Part shown: piece by piece, positions 1 to 10,626 of the stretch
Layout: each line of letters starts with the position of its first letter
Position numbering within the stretch: the first letter of the stretch is position 1
From: Methylophilaceae bacterium
Lineage (GTDB): Bacteria > Pseudomonadota > Gammaproteobacteria > Burkholderiales > Methylophilaceae
NCBI GenBank assembly: GCA_028355955.1
Contig: JAOMTQ010000001.1
Location: 124,001-188,000, forward strand
Length of the DNA stretch: 64,000 nt
Direction of reading: 5' to 3'
The notes under the pieces: generated by a model
What the model saw: only the letters and a program-made list of their open reading frames with translations
Database searches by the model: none
Told to the model about the DNA's origin: nothing
Position numbers and translations under genes: made by a program

Positions 1-926
1 CTCAACCTTTTAGCTTTAATTATATATACCAGGGAATTAAAGGATTATTAAAATCAGATATTGTGCATGTACATGCTCCAAATATCCTAGCTTTTATGGT
101 CTTATTATTACCATTCAGAAGAAAAATTATTGTGCATTGGCATAGTGATATCATTCACTATCATAATTTTCGTTTTATTATAAAACCCATTGAAAATTTA
201 ATATTAAATAAAGCAGCTAAAATTGTATGTGCAACACAAAATTATTACGAATCATCAAAAATACTTTCAAAGTATAAAAATAAAATTTCTTTAATCCCCT
301 ATGGCATTAAAAAAAATCAAAATACTCAAAATATAATCTCAAATAAAATTAAAGTATTAGTAAAAGAATTAAGACAAAAGAAAATAATTATTTCTGTGGG
401 AAGGTTAATTAAATATAAAGGTTTTGATAAGTTAGTTGAAGTTGGAAATTTTTTAAGTGAAGATTGTATTATTTTAATTGTAGGAAATGGTCCATTAGAA
501 AATAGTCTTTCACAAAAAATTATAAAAAACAAATTACAAAAAAAAGTAAAAATTTTAAATAATATTTCAAATGAAGATCTTGCCTTCCTCTTAAAAAATT
601 CTAATTTATATTGTTGTTTTTCAATTAATAGACAGGAATCATTTGGAATTTCACTCATCGAAGCCCTGATGCATAAATTACCAATTTACTCAGAAGAAAT
701 AGCTGGTTCTGGAGTTAGTTATGTAAACCCAAATGGCATAACAGGAATAAATACTAAATCTATAGATGCTCAACGAACTGCTATTAAAATAAATAAACTC
801 TTAAGTAACAAAGAGAAAATGAAGGTTATGAGCAATAATGCATATGCTAGATACAAAAAATTGTTTACCGAAGAAAGGATGCTTCTATCATTTAAAAATT
901 TATATAAAGATATATTAAAAAATTAG
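1..926 (+). CDS. Glycosyltransferase family 4 (GT-B), 5' end outside window
   Basis: This retaining GT-B glycosyltransferase should transfer a sugar from a nucleotide donor to a growing surface glycan. The reading frame is open from base 3, and the residues before the GTG at 63 (ending LLKSDIVHVHAPN) match the N-terminal domain of the family, so the true start lies upstream. Visible motifs are SVGRLIKYKGFDKL at the start of the donor domain and ESFGISLIEALMHKLP, the E-x7-E nucleotide-sugar site. It is the only rightward gene in this part of the locus and converges with the next one, overlapping its stop by 4 bases. The sugar specificity cannot be read from the sequence. Confidence 0.88.
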   Translation, partial: QPFSFNYIYQGIKGLLKSDIVHVHAPNILAFMVLLLPFRRKIIVHWHSDIIHYHNFRFIIKPIENLILNKAAKIVCATQNYYESSKILSKYKNKISLIPYGIKKNQNTQNIISNKIKVLVKELRQKKIIISVGRLIKYKGFDKLVEVGNFLSEDCIILIVGNGPLENSLSQKIIKNKLQKKVKILNNISNEDLAFLLKNSNLYCCFSINRQESFGISLIEALMHKLPIYSEEIAGSGVSYVNPNGITGINTKSIDAQRTAIKINKLLSNKEKMKVMSNNAYARYKKLFTEERMLLSFKNLYKDILKN

Positions 927-2044
927 CTTAAAATTTCTTTATATAAATCTAAAACTTTATTGGCAGTTTTATTCCAAGAAAAGCTTTTAGAATAAGCAAA
1001 ACCTTTATCAGAAATATATAATTGGAAACCTTTATCTTCAATTAACTTAAGCATGTTTTGCTTTATTGATAAGCAATCATTTGGATCTACGGAAATAGAA
1101 CTGTCTGCATAAAGTTCTTTTAAGGTGCCTTTATTACTTGTTATTGTCACAGTCTTACATGACATTGCTTCAAGGGGCGGAAGGCCAAAACCTTCGTAAA
1201 CTGATAGATAAAGCAGCGCAAGAGCTGCATGGTATAGATATTCAAGTGACTGGTCTTCAACATAACCTATGAATTTAACTGTTTCATCAATATCGAAAGC
1301 AGATTTATCAAATTTCCATCCATATGCACCAATTATTAATAATGGATATTTTTTTCTAATTGATTTTGGTAATAATAAATAAGACTTTATACAATTAGTT
1401 AAATTTTTTCTCGGTTCCAAAGTTCCAACACAAATAAAAAACTTTTTATAAGTTATGTTATTTGCTAAAAGAAAATCTTCAAGACTATTTTTATAAGTCT
1501 TAAACTTATACTTACTTGCGAGATAAATAACATGAACATCATTTTCATTTATATCAAAATAATTCAATAACTCATTTTTAATAAAATGGCTATCAACAAT
1601 TATTTTTTTTGATTTCTTTAGTGATATGGGCACATATTTTTTTAAACTTTTTACCCTTCTATTTGGATGTGTTTGAGGATGAGAGATCCATGATAAATCA
1701 TGAATATTCAATACAACAGGAATATTAGAATTAAGACTTATAAAGTTTGGCTCATGATAAATAGAATAAGAATTTTTATTCAGTATTTTATTAAAACCTA
1801 ACTGTCTTATAGATCTTGCGATCTCATATGAAAATGGAATTCTATCTCTAATAAAGTTTCGAATTGTTACATTGCTTAGTGAAGGGTTAAGGGAGTCCCC
1901 TAAATTTCCAAGTACTTTATTTCCAACAAACAAATCTATGTCGATTTTTTTATTTTTTGAAAGCTCTTCGTAAATATTTTGTGTATATTCACCAATTCCA
2001 GTCTTTCGATTGATTAGACTAAGAGCATTTAGTAGCACCCTCAT
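923..2044 (-). CDS. Glycosyltransferase family 4 (GT-B)
   Basis: A complete 373-residue cytoplasmic glycosyltransferase. The N-terminus, with TGIGEYTQNIYEEL near residue 16, is typical of the acceptor domain. The donor domain starts at FVGTLEPRKNL, and LSVYEGFGLPPLEAMS carries the two conserved glutamates. It is the last gene of the leftward polysaccharide operon, about 60 bases after the gmd-like gene. It probably adds one residue of the repeat unit, and its close neighbour is a GDP-mannose-type dehydratase, so a deoxyhexose donor is possible. That donor assignment is only inference. Confidence 0.88.
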   Translation of the reverse strand: MRVLLNALSLINRKTGIGEYTQNIYEELSKNKKIDIDLFVGNKVLGNLGDSLNPSLSNVTIRNFIRDRIPFSYEIARSIRQLGFNKILNKNSYSIYHEPNFISLNSNIPVVLNIHDLSWISHPQTHPNRRVKSLKKYVPISLKKSKKIIVDSHFIKNELLNYFDINENDVHVIYLASKYKFKTYKNSLEDFLLANNITYKKFFICVGTLEPRKNLTNCIKSYLLLPKSIRKKYPLLIIGAYGWKFDKSAFDIDETVKFIGYVEDQSLEYLYHAALALLYLSVYEGFGLPPLEAMSCKTVTITSNKGTLKELYADSSISVDPNDCLSIKQNMLKLIEDKGFQLYISDKGFAYSKSFSWNKTANKVLDLYKEILS

Positions 2045-2106
2045 ATTCTATAAAGGAGGATTAATAAACATTTCAATAAGATATCCATTTAATACAAATA
2101 AAGGTA

Positions 2107-3141
2107 TTAATAAACTGTTCCTGACTTATTCCTTTGATAATCTGCATCTGTCATTATCTCAACTAATTTTTTAAGGTCAGTTCTAGGTTCCCAATTTAAT
2201 TCTTTTTTTGCTTTTGAGTAATCTCCCTTTAGTAAATCAACTTCCGAAGGCCTATAAAATGATTTATTAACTTTGCATATAACTTTATTATTGTCTTTGT
2301 TTATACATACTTCGTTTTCATTTTTACCTTCAAAAACATAATTAAAATCTAAAGTGTCTAGAGTGTAAGTTAGAAAGTTCCTTACCGTTTCGGTTTTATT
2401 CGTTGCTAATACATAATTATCGGCTTTTTCATGTTGTAAGATTTTATACATACCCTCAACATAATCGTAGGCATAACCCCAATCTCTTTTTGAATCCATA
2501 TTCCCTATTTCCAAACAATCAAGCAATCCTAGCTTAATTTTAGCAACACTATCTGTTATCTTTCTTGTTACAAATTCTAAACCTCTAATAGGGCTTTCGT
2601 GATTGAACAAAATGCCATTTGAAGCAAAGATATCATAAGATTCTCTGTAGTTTATTGTCATCCAGTGAGCATAGACTTTAGCTACACCATATGGACTTCT
2701 TGGATAAAAGGGTGTTTTTTCGTTTTGAGGTGTTTCTAATACCTTGCCGAACATTTCAGATGAACTTGCTTGGTAAAATTTAATATTTTTATTGGTATGC
2801 CTTATGGCCTCAAGAATGTTCAACGCTCCAAGCCCTGTAGTCATAGATGTTAGATATGGTTGATCAAAACTAACGGCAACATAACTTTGTGCTGCTAAGT
2901 TATATATTTCATCAGGTATTATTTTTTTAACACAATTTAAAACTGATCCTTGGTCATTTAAATCACATTCTATTAAAGATAAATTCTTATGATTAGAAAC
3001 CTTTAGGTAGTCTAATCTCCAAAAATTAGAGGAGCTTGAGCGTCGGTAAGACCCAAATACTTGATAATTATTTTTAAGTAAGAAGGCTGCAAGGTATGCT
3101 CCATCCTGTCCAGTAATACCTGTTATAAGTGCCTTCTTCAT
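2107..3141 (-). CDS. gmd: GDP-mannose 4,6-dehydratase-like SDR enzyme
   Basis: This is an extended short-chain dehydrogenase that should convert GDP-mannose (or a GDP-heptose) to its 4-keto-6-deoxy form, the precursor of GDP-rhamnose, GDP-fucose or a 6-deoxyheptose. Residues 6-14 (ITGITGQDG) are the NADP-binding glycine motif, SSSE at 126-129 and Y151-x3-K155 form the active site, and RRSSS at 33-37 is typical of the Gmd subgroup. The start is preceded by a strong GAGGAGG ribosome-binding site. The length of 344 residues is normal. No downstream reductase or epimerase (Rmd, Fcl) is seen in this window, so the final sugar is unknown. Together with manC it supplies the GDP-linked branch. Confidence 0.85.
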   Translation of the reverse strand: MKKALITGITGQDGAYLAAFLLKNNYQVFGSYRRSSSSNFWRLDYLKVSNHKNLSLIECDLNDQGSVLNCVKKIIPDEIYNLAAQSYVAVSFDQPYLTSMTTGLGALNILEAIRHTNKNIKFYQASSSEMFGKVLETPQNEKTPFYPRSPYGVAKVYAHWMTINYRESYDIFASNGILFNHESPIRGLEFVTRKITDSVAKIKLGLLDCLEIGNMDSKRDWGYAYDYVEGMYKILQHEKADNYVLATNKTETVRNFLTYTLDTLDFNYVFEGKNENEVCINKDNNKVICKVNKSFYRPSEVDLLKGDYSKAKKELNWEPRTDLKKLVEIMTDADYQRNKSGTVY

Positions 3142-3186
3142 TTCTAATGCCTCCTCTAGAATTATTTTAATCTTTCTTGGTAAATC

Positions 3187-5766
3187 TTAATTTTCATTTA
3201 CTTCTAAATTTAAATCAGAAATCGAAATACCCAAAACTCTGTGATCACCATTTTTTGGTTTAGAAGGTTTTTCTGTTGCTCTAAATTCCAAAACATTGAT
3301 ACCAGGCTTTACTTTTAAATTAATTGGACCTATATTCAAAGCGTTTTTTGGAGTAATAAATCTGAGAGGGCCAATTTCTTTTCCATCAAAAATTATTCTA
3401 ACTGAATTATTAGAAATAGTTCCTAATTTAAAACTTAACTTTAAGTTTTTATCTAACGCAAATGGGCTATTTAAGTAAATAATAGGATTTCTTTTATTTG
3501 ACCACCTATGCGTCTTTTCATCACTATACCAACCAGGATCATAAGAAGGATATATAGAATTTTTTTCTAAAATAGCTTTTGTCTTATTTTTTTTGGTATC
3601 AACCCATTGTTTATAATTAAAAATCCCAAAGACAATGTTCCTTGGATCTCCATTATCTATAGGTAAATCATCTGAATAAATTTCTAATTTAAATGGTTTT
3701 TTTCCAACTACAACTTCATTTGATATCGAAAGATGTGCGCCGGCAGCTAAATTAAAGTCCTGATCATTTATGGTTATAACTGAATTTCGACCAGTGGGTG
3801 AACTAATTGAAAAAGAGTAATTAACTTTTTTTTCTTCACTTGATACATTAAAAATTTTTAACTCTGCATAACCACTTGTCCATCTTAAATTATTTTCTGA
3901 ATCTCCTTCCCTAGGATATACTTGCTCACTCCATGAGAATGAAATTGGGTCGTAAATATATTTGTCAATATCTATTGGTATTCTTCCGTTTTTTCTAATT
4001 GAATAAACTAGTGATCTATCCTTGCTAAATTTATTCATATCAAATTTTTTACCTTTAGGAATATTTAGCTTTTCTATTGAATTTGTTTCCAAGCTATACA
4101 CATAGACGTCAGAAACAGGAGCAGCAAGAATTTTCATAACATCAGATTCCTCAACTATCATTTCATCTATTTCAGCAAAATATACATAGCCTCCATTTCC
4201 TCTTTTCTCATATTCATAAGAAACAAACCAAGCTTTGTGATTAGGCTGAAGTATGGTTACATCGTCTAATTTTTTGTATTTAAACGTGTGGCCATTACCA
4301 AAGCCATCTTCAAAACACTTATCAAAATCACTGGAGTATTTTTCAAATGTAGGTAAGAACCTGGTATCACACATATTGACTCTTATTCCAAGAACCGAAT
4401 AATAACCAGTATAATAATCGGATGGGTAATATCCTGGTCTAAAAATAATATCTTCCTCTTTAACTTTATCTAATAAGCCAGCTTCAAGAGCAGAGATGAG
4501 GAGATTGCGGGGATGTTTAAATACAACGTCTCCACTTAGGGCAACATCTTGATTATAGGCATAATTTATTACAAATAAAGGAGAGAAGATGAGAACAAAA
4601 ATTGTGATAAAGAGATTCTTTTTTCTAATATATTTATAAAATACCTTGTAAAGAACTAACGAAAGAAGTAAACAGGCACCAAAGTATTGAAAAAACACTG
4701 GGAGATATCCAAACCCCATCCCCGCATTTTTAAGCTCAATTTGATGGCCAGATAGAGCGGTAACAACAGCAGGAAAAACCCAAAGTATAAAGATAATAAA
4801 AAGTATTGATATAATTGGTAGTTTAGATTTCTTAGTTGAAAAAATTTTCTTTGAAAAAAAATACAATAAGAATGGCGTAATTAAAATAATAAAAAAATCA
4901 AAATATTTAAACTTCAAACTACTCCAATCCGCATTAAAAAACCAAAAACTTAATGGAAAGCTTGCAGTAAATTGATAATAAAAGGCATAAAAGAAATCTT
5001 CTGAAAATGCAATATTGGTTCTCCAATTATCCTCACCACCAAAATATTTATAGAAAAGCACCCATAAGATAGAAAAAATTCCTATAAACATTTGTGGAAA
5101 AGATTTCTTTATAGAGATATATAAATTATTTTTGGAAAAAATTTCATCTTTTTGATTTAAAGCTGCTAGTAAAAATAACGGGAAGAGGAAATATGCTATT
5201 TCATACATAAAACAAGCTAAGAAATACAGGATACAAGATACAAATTTATAATAAATATTATTGATTTTTAATGCATATTGAAAAGACACTAACGAAGAGA
5301 AAATTAGTAAAAAAACTAAGGGAAATAAGAATGTGAATGCAATTATTGGGTCATGCCACGGTCGTATCTGAAAAAAAACAGGAATTAATAAAGCAACTAA
5401 CAAAGCAAAATCTCTTGATTTCGTAAGATTTTTTATAAATAAGTAAAAATAAAGAACGGTCAGAGATAGGACTAAAAGGCTAATTGTTTTAATGATATAA
5501 GTACTTTGAGTGATGTAATAAAGGCCTGTGTTATAAAGTATTGCAACAAAACTTAAACGTCCTCCAGAGCCTTCTATCTGTCGTAAAAAATGATAACTAT
5601 AATAATCCCATAATGTTGTTCGTTCATCGACAAGGTGGCCTCGAAAATGTGCGTTATACGCATCATCAGAAGAAAATCCTGTATTTAATAGAAAATAAAA
5701 ATATAAAAGGAAATACGATAAAATCCCTATTATTGGATAAATCTCTTTATTAAATATTTTTTTCAT
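3187..5766 (-). CDS. Large GT-C-like integral membrane protein with two C-terminal repeat domains
   Basis: I do not recognise a named family. The first ~405 of 859 residues are about eleven hydrophobic segments. An acidic pair in the first periplasmic loop (FSSDDAYNAHFRGH, near residue 32) resembles GT-C glycosyltransferases that use lipid-linked sugars. The remainder is soluble and presumably periplasmic. It ends in two copies (about 603-720 and 739-859) of a beta-rich domain marked by an RW(S/T) motif and a late NGD-x-R motif, and the next gene carries a third copy. The gene overlaps nothing but lies 4 bases from its upstream neighbour, so the two are co-transcribed. A role in transferring or modifying lipid-linked sugar is inference. 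Confidence 0.6.
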   Translation of the reverse strand: MKKIFNKEIYPIIGILSYFLLYFYFLLNTGFSSDDAYNAHFRGHLVDERTTLWDYYSYHFLRQIEGSGGRLSFVAILYNTGLYYITQSTYIIKTISLLVLSLTVLYFYLFIKNLTKSRDFALLVALLIPVFFQIRPWHDPIIAFTFLFPLVFLLIFSSLVSFQYALKINNIYYKFVSCILYFLACFMYEIAYFLFPLFLLAALNQKDEIFSKNNLYISIKKSFPQMFIGIFSILWVLFYKYFGGEDNWRTNIAFSEDFFYAFYYQFTASFPLSFWFFNADWSSLKFKYFDFFIILITPFLLYFFSKKIFSTKKSKLPIISILFIIFILWVFPAVVTALSGHQIELKNAGMGFGYLPVFFQYFGACLLLSLVLYKVFYKYIRKKNLFITIFVLIFSPLFVINYAYNQDVALSGDVVFKHPRNLLISALEAGLLDKVKEEDIIFRPGYYPSDYYTGYYSVLGIRVNMCDTRFLPTFEKYSSDFDKCFEDGFGNGHTFKYKKLDDVTILQPNHKAWFVSYEYEKRGNGGYVYFAEIDEMIVEESDVMKILAAPVSDVYVYSLETNSIEKLNIPKGKKFDMNKFSKDRSLVYSIRKNGRIPIDIDKYIYDPISFSWSEQVYPREGDSENNLRWTSGYAELKIFNVSSEEKKVNYSFSISSPTGRNSVITINDQDFNLAAGAHLSISNEVVVGKKPFKLEIYSDDLPIDNGDPRNIVFGIFNYKQWVDTKKNKTKAILEKNSIYPSYDPGWYSDEKTHRWSNKRNPIIYLNSPFALDKNLKLSFKLGTISNNSVRIIFDGKEIGPLRFITPKNALNIGPINLKVKPGINVLEFRATEKPSKPKNGDHRVLGISISDLNLEVNEN

Positions 5767-5770
5767 CTGA

Positions 5771-7897
5771 TTAGTTTTCTATGAATTTGTATTGGAAATC
5801 AATTACCATTGTTCCAAGTAACCTAGGATCTCCATTTCCAGGAAGAACTGGTTGTGTATCAGAAATTATCGCAAATTTATTAACTCCATAATTATTATCT
5901 ACGGTAAAAGTCATTTCGTCAGTGACAACTTCAGGTTTTAAGTCAATTTCCTTTAATTCTTTTTGGTTGAAAAGAATTTTTATTGTTGATTCTTTTAAAG
6001 TGGTGAGCTTAAAAGAAATTTTAACTTTGGAGTTATTTTTATTTATATTAAGAATCTCTACTTCCGATGTTGAGCTATTTGTCCATCTATGCGCTCCTTC
6101 ATCAGCGGACCAGCCTTTGCCATAGGTAATAAAAGGATCTGTGTCTGTATCCTTTTTATCTTTAAGTGAAAAAACATAAAAAGTTTCACTTTCTATAACA
6201 AATTCGTAGCCACTAGCGATGAGGCTTTTTCTAAATATATCTCCATAATCTGGTAGACCAAATTTATGAACCATTAATAAATCAAAGTCTCTATTAAAAA
6301 GTTCGTATGCCATTAACGGTGCAGGAAGTTCACTAATTTCCTTATGCCAATCATAATCTCCGCGGCCTTTGACATTTCCATATGAAAAAGAAAGAGTTTT
6401 AGAGTGCAAATAAGGTCTTAAGTGTTGATAATCCTGCATTCCTAAAATGGGTCCATTTTCAGGAAAGACTGCTACCGGATATTGAAAAACCTTCGAATTA
6501 GGATATTTTTCTTCTAAAAAATTAACCAGCTTTTTGTCATCTTCAATGGATCTAGAAATTAGAATACTTGGATCTGTCTTTGAAAATAATGCTGTATGTA
6601 TAAATTCATAATATGTCATTGAAAAAATAGAAACTGCTACTATTATCATTACTTGTTTTGGTGTTTTTTTAGATATTAATTTTAAAGTGAAGAGAAGACC
6701 AATAACTAATAAAAAAACACTAAAACGATTTGTGGCTCTAAGCCATGTAAAGCCAAGAGTTCCAACAACTAAATTAATACCGCCCACCATTGAAAATAAT
6801 AATATCCAGATTGAATGATAATAATGCGTGGTTATTTGTTTAAATTTTCCTTCGAAAATCTTTAATGTTCCGTGGAAGATTAAAAATAAAAAACAAATTG
6901 ACCCAACAACTCCTAAATATGGACTCCAAAACTCTCCTTTGAGCATTGATTTGCCATAAAATAAATAATTTCCTACATCACCAATAAAACCCCGGCTATG
7001 AGGCTGGTAAAATAATTCAGGTAATTGTAATGCATATAGTTGCAGTGAAGCGATGTTCCTGCCTTGCATAAGAGGGTTTTCGCCAAGTAAATATGTATTT
7101 CTAAATGTATCAAAATTCCATATCAAAACACTACTAACGATTATAGAAATACAAATCAATGGAAATTTAATAGAATGATAATTCTTCCTCAAAAGATTAA
7201 GCAAGAATGCAAAGCCAAGGAAAAATAAAATCATTACTGAGTAGTAAATATTAAATCCACCACAAATAAAACAAAATAGATAAACAAAAATAATTTTTTT
7301 TGTTGGGTAATTAAAATTATTTTTTTGATATGCCCAGTGAACAATCATAAGCATTATCGGTATGTGCCAAACTAAACCAACTGTTACATGTCCCAATCCT
7401 CTTACAATTAAAATATTACAGAAAGCAAATGCTATTGCACCCGCAAGAGCTAGGGGTAATTTAATTTTATAATTTCTAGCGACATATAAAAAACTTAACC
7501 CGGCAGCAACATATGAAAATAAAAGCAATAGATTCATAGCAGGATAAAGGCCGACGAAATGACCCAAAATACCAAAAACATAATTAGGTATCTCATCAAT
7601 AATAGGCCAACCACTCCAGTTTGCACCTAAGGGTGCATTAAGATTTGAAATAAATTTTTGATTTAAGGGGGTAAGCCAGTTTAATTCAGCATAATTTTTC
7701 ATGACTGTATGAAGCATTAAATTATCACCGCTATACCCAAGTGGTATTTGCCAATCTGACCAGGAGAGTTTTTTATGAATTACTGCCCATATAACAGTAA
7801 TAAATGAAGCTAAATAAAAATATGGAGTAAAAAATAATGACTTAAAAAATGAAATATATATTTCTTTAGAAAAAAAATTGAGTTTCTTAGTGTCCAA
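5771..7897 (-). CDS. GT-C-like integral membrane protein with one C-terminal repeat domain
   Basis: This 708-residue protein has about twelve membrane segments. After a first hydrophobic stretch comes a periplasmic loop with GYSGDNLMLHTVMKN (near residue 53), reminiscent of the acidic loop of GT-C or YfhO-like membrane glycosyltransferases. Residues ~592-708 repeat the beta-rich C-terminal domain of the adjacent 859-residue protein, including DEGAHRW and NGDPRLLG. The start overlaps the end of the upstream glycosyltransferase by 11 bases. It is probably a polyprenyl-phosphate-sugar-dependent transferase acting on the glycan in the periplasm, but the reaction is unknown. Confidence 0.58.
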   Translation of the reverse strand: MDTKKLNFFSKEIYISFFKSLFFTPYFYLASFITVIWAVIHKKLSWSDWQIPLGYSGDNLMLHTVMKNYAELNWLTPLNQKFISNLNAPLGANWSGWPIIDEIPNYVFGILGHFVGLYPAMNLLLLFSYVAAGLSFLYVARNYKIKLPLALAGAIAFAFCNILIVRGLGHVTVGLVWHIPIMLMIVHWAYQKNNFNYPTKKIIFVYLFCFICGGFNIYYSVMILFFLGFAFLLNLLRKNYHSIKFPLICISIIVSSVLIWNFDTFRNTYLLGENPLMQGRNIASLQLYALQLPELFYQPHSRGFIGDVGNYLFYGKSMLKGEFWSPYLGVVGSICFLFLIFHGTLKIFEGKFKQITTHYYHSIWILLFSMVGGINLVVGTLGFTWLRATNRFSVFLLVIGLLFTLKLISKKTPKQVMIIVAVSIFSMTYYEFIHTALFSKTDPSILISRSIEDDKKLVNFLEEKYPNSKVFQYPVAVFPENGPILGMQDYQHLRPYLHSKTLSFSYGNVKGRGDYDWHKEISELPAPLMAYELFNRDFDLLMVHKFGLPDYGDIFRKSLIASGYEFVIESETFYVFSLKDKKDTDTDPFITYGKGWSADEGAHRWTNSSTSEVEILNINKNNSKVKISFKLTTLKESTIKILFNQKELKEIDLKPEVVTDEMTFTVDNNYGVNKFAIISDTQPVLPGNGDPRLLGTMVIDFQYKFIEN

Positions 7898-9110
7898 TTA
7901 CTTTCCTTATAAGTTGATCCGAAGCACTCATCCAAGTTGTTGGTTTAAATTCTTTAAGAACTTTTTTTGAAGTAAGTTGATTGATAATAGTATCTTTTAA
8001 ATCTGCTGGATTATTTTCAAAAAAAGTTACACTGTCTTTATATAATTCTTGATAAACAGGAATTTTTGAAGCAATAACGTTACATCCAAAATTTAAAGCT
8101 TCCGCCAGGCCTAACCCATAACCTTCATAAACAGATGCACTAATTAAGGTACTAGATGCCTGATATTCAATTGCTAACTCACGATCAGAAGAATTAAATA
8201 TTAGAAATAATTTTTTATTGAGTAAAGGATGTTTTTTTAATCTTGCCATTAGGGACTCTTCACGCCAGGAATTACTGAATGCAACGGTAAGAGTTAGGTC
8301 ATAATTTTCATGCCAAAGTAATTCAAAAGCATTTAATACTGTGACTACATTCTTTCTAGGCTCAATTGAACCAACAACTAGATATTTATTTTTTTGACGC
8401 AGCACTTTAATATCAACAAGATCGTTGTTATAAAAATTACATCCTAATTTAATGAAATCGTATTTAATATTTTTTTTTGTATGCCAATTTGTTTTCTTAA
8501 CATAGCTTTTTAATTCATTTGATATTGTTTTAGATATTGACAATACCAAGTCTGAATACTCTAATTGGGCCACCCAATAATTCTTAAAGTTTTTAGCTAC
8601 CCCTTTTTCAAAATAGTCAGGCTCAATAATTGGTGACAAATCATAAAATACTGAAACTATCTTATGCCCATCATTTTGAAAGAATTTTGAAAGAATTAAT
8701 GCATCTCTAGTCCAATTCGAATCTATCAGAAGTAATGTATGCGTATCATTATTATCTTTAACTACAAGATTTTTATATAAATTTTTTATACGGAAATATC
8801 GTGTTGTAATTGCTGAAATTTTGGTTGCAATCCTTTCTGGAAGCATAACAAAAATACTTCTTCTAATAGAATTAATAAAATTATTTATTTTTACTTTAAA
8901 ATCAATAAAATTAGTAGCATTCATTAATGGATCATCATTTTCACTAAATGAGGCTTTATTAACATTTATATATTTTATGACTAAATTATCTTTAGTATTT
9001 TTTTTAAAATGATCACAAAACTCTCTGACAACTCTTTGAATTCCAGTTCGATGAGGTGAATTTTCAGTAATTGATATATCAACGTAAATATAATTTTTAA
9101 CTTTTTTCAT
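7887..9110 (-). CDS. Glycosyltransferase family 4 (GT-B)
   Basis: A 407-residue GT-B enzyme. The N-terminal strand and loop [20 protein letters not shown] mark the subgroup often found in ABC-transporter-type polysaccharide loci. The donor domain shows [11 protein letters not shown], and [15 protein letters not shown] carries the E-x7-E-like site. The start overlaps the wzt stop by 4 bases (ATGA), so translation is probably coupled to the exporter. It presumably elongates the exported glycan on the cytoplasmic face. The linkage is unknown. Confidence 0.87.
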   Translation of the reverse strand: MKKVKNYIYVDISITENSPHRTGIQRVVREFCDHFKKNTKDNLVIKYINVNKASFSENDDPLMNATNFIDFKVKINNFINSIRRSIFVMLPERIATKISAITTRYFRIKNLYKNLVVKDNNDTHTLLLIDSNWTRDALILSKFFQNDGHKIVSVFYDLSPIIEPDYFEKGVAKNFKNYWVAQLEYSDLVLSISKTISNELKSYVKKTNWHTKKNIKYDFIKLGCNFYNNDLVDIKVLRQKNKYLVVGSIEPRKNVVTVLNAFELLWHENYDLTLTVAFSNSWREESLMARLKKHPLLNKKLFLIFNSSDRELAIEYQASSTLISASVYEGYGLGLAEALNFGCNVIASKIPVYQELYKDSVTFFENNPADLKDTIINQLTSKKVLKEFKPTTWMSASDQLIRKVIGH

Positions 9111-9802
9111 CTAATTTTACCTTCTACAAGCTCTATTCTTTTGTTGCATATGTTGTCAAGTAGCTCATTGGAATGCGAAGCAATAACAAGAATAGACGAA
9201 TCATCAATCATTTTATTAAGCCTTTTGTTAGCTTTAATAAGAAAATCTGAATCTCCAACACTAAGCCATTCATCCATAATTATAATATCTGATTTGATCA
9301 TACTTAAAATTGAAAATACTAAGCGCATAATCATGCCAGATGAATATGTTTTAACTGGCATATAAATATATTTACCTAACTCTGAAAAATCGATTATTTT
9401 TTCAATAATCTCATCAAGGTCTTTGAAATTCATTCCTAAAAGAATACATCTCATTTTTATATTCTCTAAACCACTTGCTTCAATATTTAAGCCATAGTGC
9501 AGATCTATAAATGGTACAAGAACACCGTTTATTTTTACCTCTCCGTCCGAAGGATGAAGAATTCCTGATAAAACTCTTAAAAGAGTTGTTTTTCCTGAGC
9601 CATTTGGGCCAGATATACCTAACCTATCTCCATGCTTAAGCTGTAAATTTATCTTACTTAATGCTTCAACATGATAATGTTCTTTTAGTTGAGTAATATT
9701 TCCACCAATAATTTTTTTTACAAGAGTCTTTTTAAAAGATCGAGTAACTTCACTATAGATGGGGAAGTTTAATGAAACATTTTTTAGTTTTATCTGAATC
9801 AT
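9107..9802 (-). CDS. wzt: Polysaccharide ABC exporter, ATP-binding subunit (Wzt/KpsT type)
   Basis: ATPase of a polysaccharide-exporting ABC transporter. The Walker A sequence is [11 protein letters not shown] (about residue 68), the signature is [12 protein letters not shown], and Walker B is [13 protein letters not shown]. The length of 231 residues means there is only the nucleotide-binding domain, without the C-terminal carbohydrate-recognition domain that O-antigen Wzt proteins may carry. It is therefore closer to the KpsT/TagH form, in which chain length is not sensed by this subunit. It follows the permease gene by 3 bases and overlaps the next glycosyltransferase by 4. Confidence 0.9.
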   Translation of the reverse strand: MIQIKLKNVSLNFPIYSEVTRSFKKTLVKKIIGGNITQLKEHYHVEALSKINLQLKHGDRLGISGPNGSGKTTLLRVLSGILHPSDGEVKINGVLVPFIDLHYGLNIEASGLENIKMRCILLGMNFKDLDEIIEKIIDFSELGKYIYMPVKTYSSGMIMRLVFSILSMIKSDIIIMDEWLSVGDSDFLIKANKRLNKMIDDSSILVIASHSNELLDNICNKRIELVEGKIR

Positions 9803-9805
9803 TCT

Positions 9806-10615
9806 TTACATCCAAAAAATTATTTTTTTCTTAAAACGTCCAATGAAAAGACATGAAATAATAAGAAATAATACTGTGCTTAAAAAAACAATTGCTAGTG
9901 AATTTACATGAACATCCAAACCTAGCAATGGTTGTCTGATAATATCTATCCAATAATAAAATATATTGTAATCGACTAAAAAACCCTTTCTTCCTCCTTC
10001 TAAAATACTTGGATGCCATATAATTGGAGTTACAAAGAAAAGAAGCTGCATTAGAGTTGCAATAATATTGGTAAGATCTCGAAATCTTAATGAAAATATT
10101 GCAAGTACAATGCTAATTGAATTTAGTGAGATAAATATTAAAAAAATTGCTGGTAAGGATAAAAAAATAAAACTTTCATTTATATTCTTACTAAATAAAA
10201 CAACAATTACAATTATCAAAACTGCATTATGAAGAAATATTATAAAATTTCTTAAGGTTACTCTAAGTAAATATGCGCTCAATGGGATATTAGACTGCTT
10301 AAATAAACCCTCAAACTCTATCATCGCAGTTGTAGATTCTGTTATGGAATTTGAAAACCAAAACCATAGAACATACCCAATTGCAAAATAAGGTACAAAG
10401 AAGTCAAAATCTTCCGATAAAAGTTGTGGCCATATTGTACTTAAGACTAAAACGATTAATACAATACTAATTGTTACCCACCATGGTCCTAATGACGACC
10501 TTTTATACCTCATAGAAATGTCCATATAGGCAAGATAAGACCATACAAGTGGATTCTTAAATGAGGTTAAATAGTCATTGAATCCATCTTTTATTTCACT
10601 TAATACTCTAATCAT
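9806..10615 (-). CDS. wzm: Polysaccharide ABC exporter, permease subunit (Wzm/KpsM type)
   Basis: A 269-residue ABC-2-type permease with about six membrane segments. The conserved N-terminal YLAYMDISMRYKRSSLGPWW motif (residues 28-47) is characteristic of the Wzm/KpsM/TagG group. It should form the channel for a lipid-linked polysaccharide together with the ATPase 3 bases downstream. The locus also encodes a Wzx flippase, so two different export routes appear to coexist here. It lies 11 bases after the KdsB-like gene. Confidence 0.9.
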   Translation of the reverse strand: MIRVLSEIKDGFNDYLTSFKNPLVWSYLAYMDISMRYKRSSLGPWWVTISIVLIVLVLSTIWPQLLSEDFDFFVPYFAIGYVLWFWFSNSITESTTAMIEFEGLFKQSNIPLSAYLLRVTLRNFIIFLHNAVLIIVIVVLFSKNINESFIFLSLPAIFLIFISLNSISIVLAIFSLRFRDLTNIIATLMQLLFFVTPIIWHPSILEGGRKGFLVDYNIFYYWIDIIRQPLLGLDVHVNSLAIVFLSTVLFLIISCLFIGRFKKKIIFWM

Positions 10616-10626
10616 CTTTTGCTATA

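Noticed and set aside
2051..2110. AAAGGAGGA on the plus strand, looking like a ribosome-binding site
   Set aside because: No start codon follows at a fitting distance; it is on the wrong strand for the neighbouring genes and is taken as chance.
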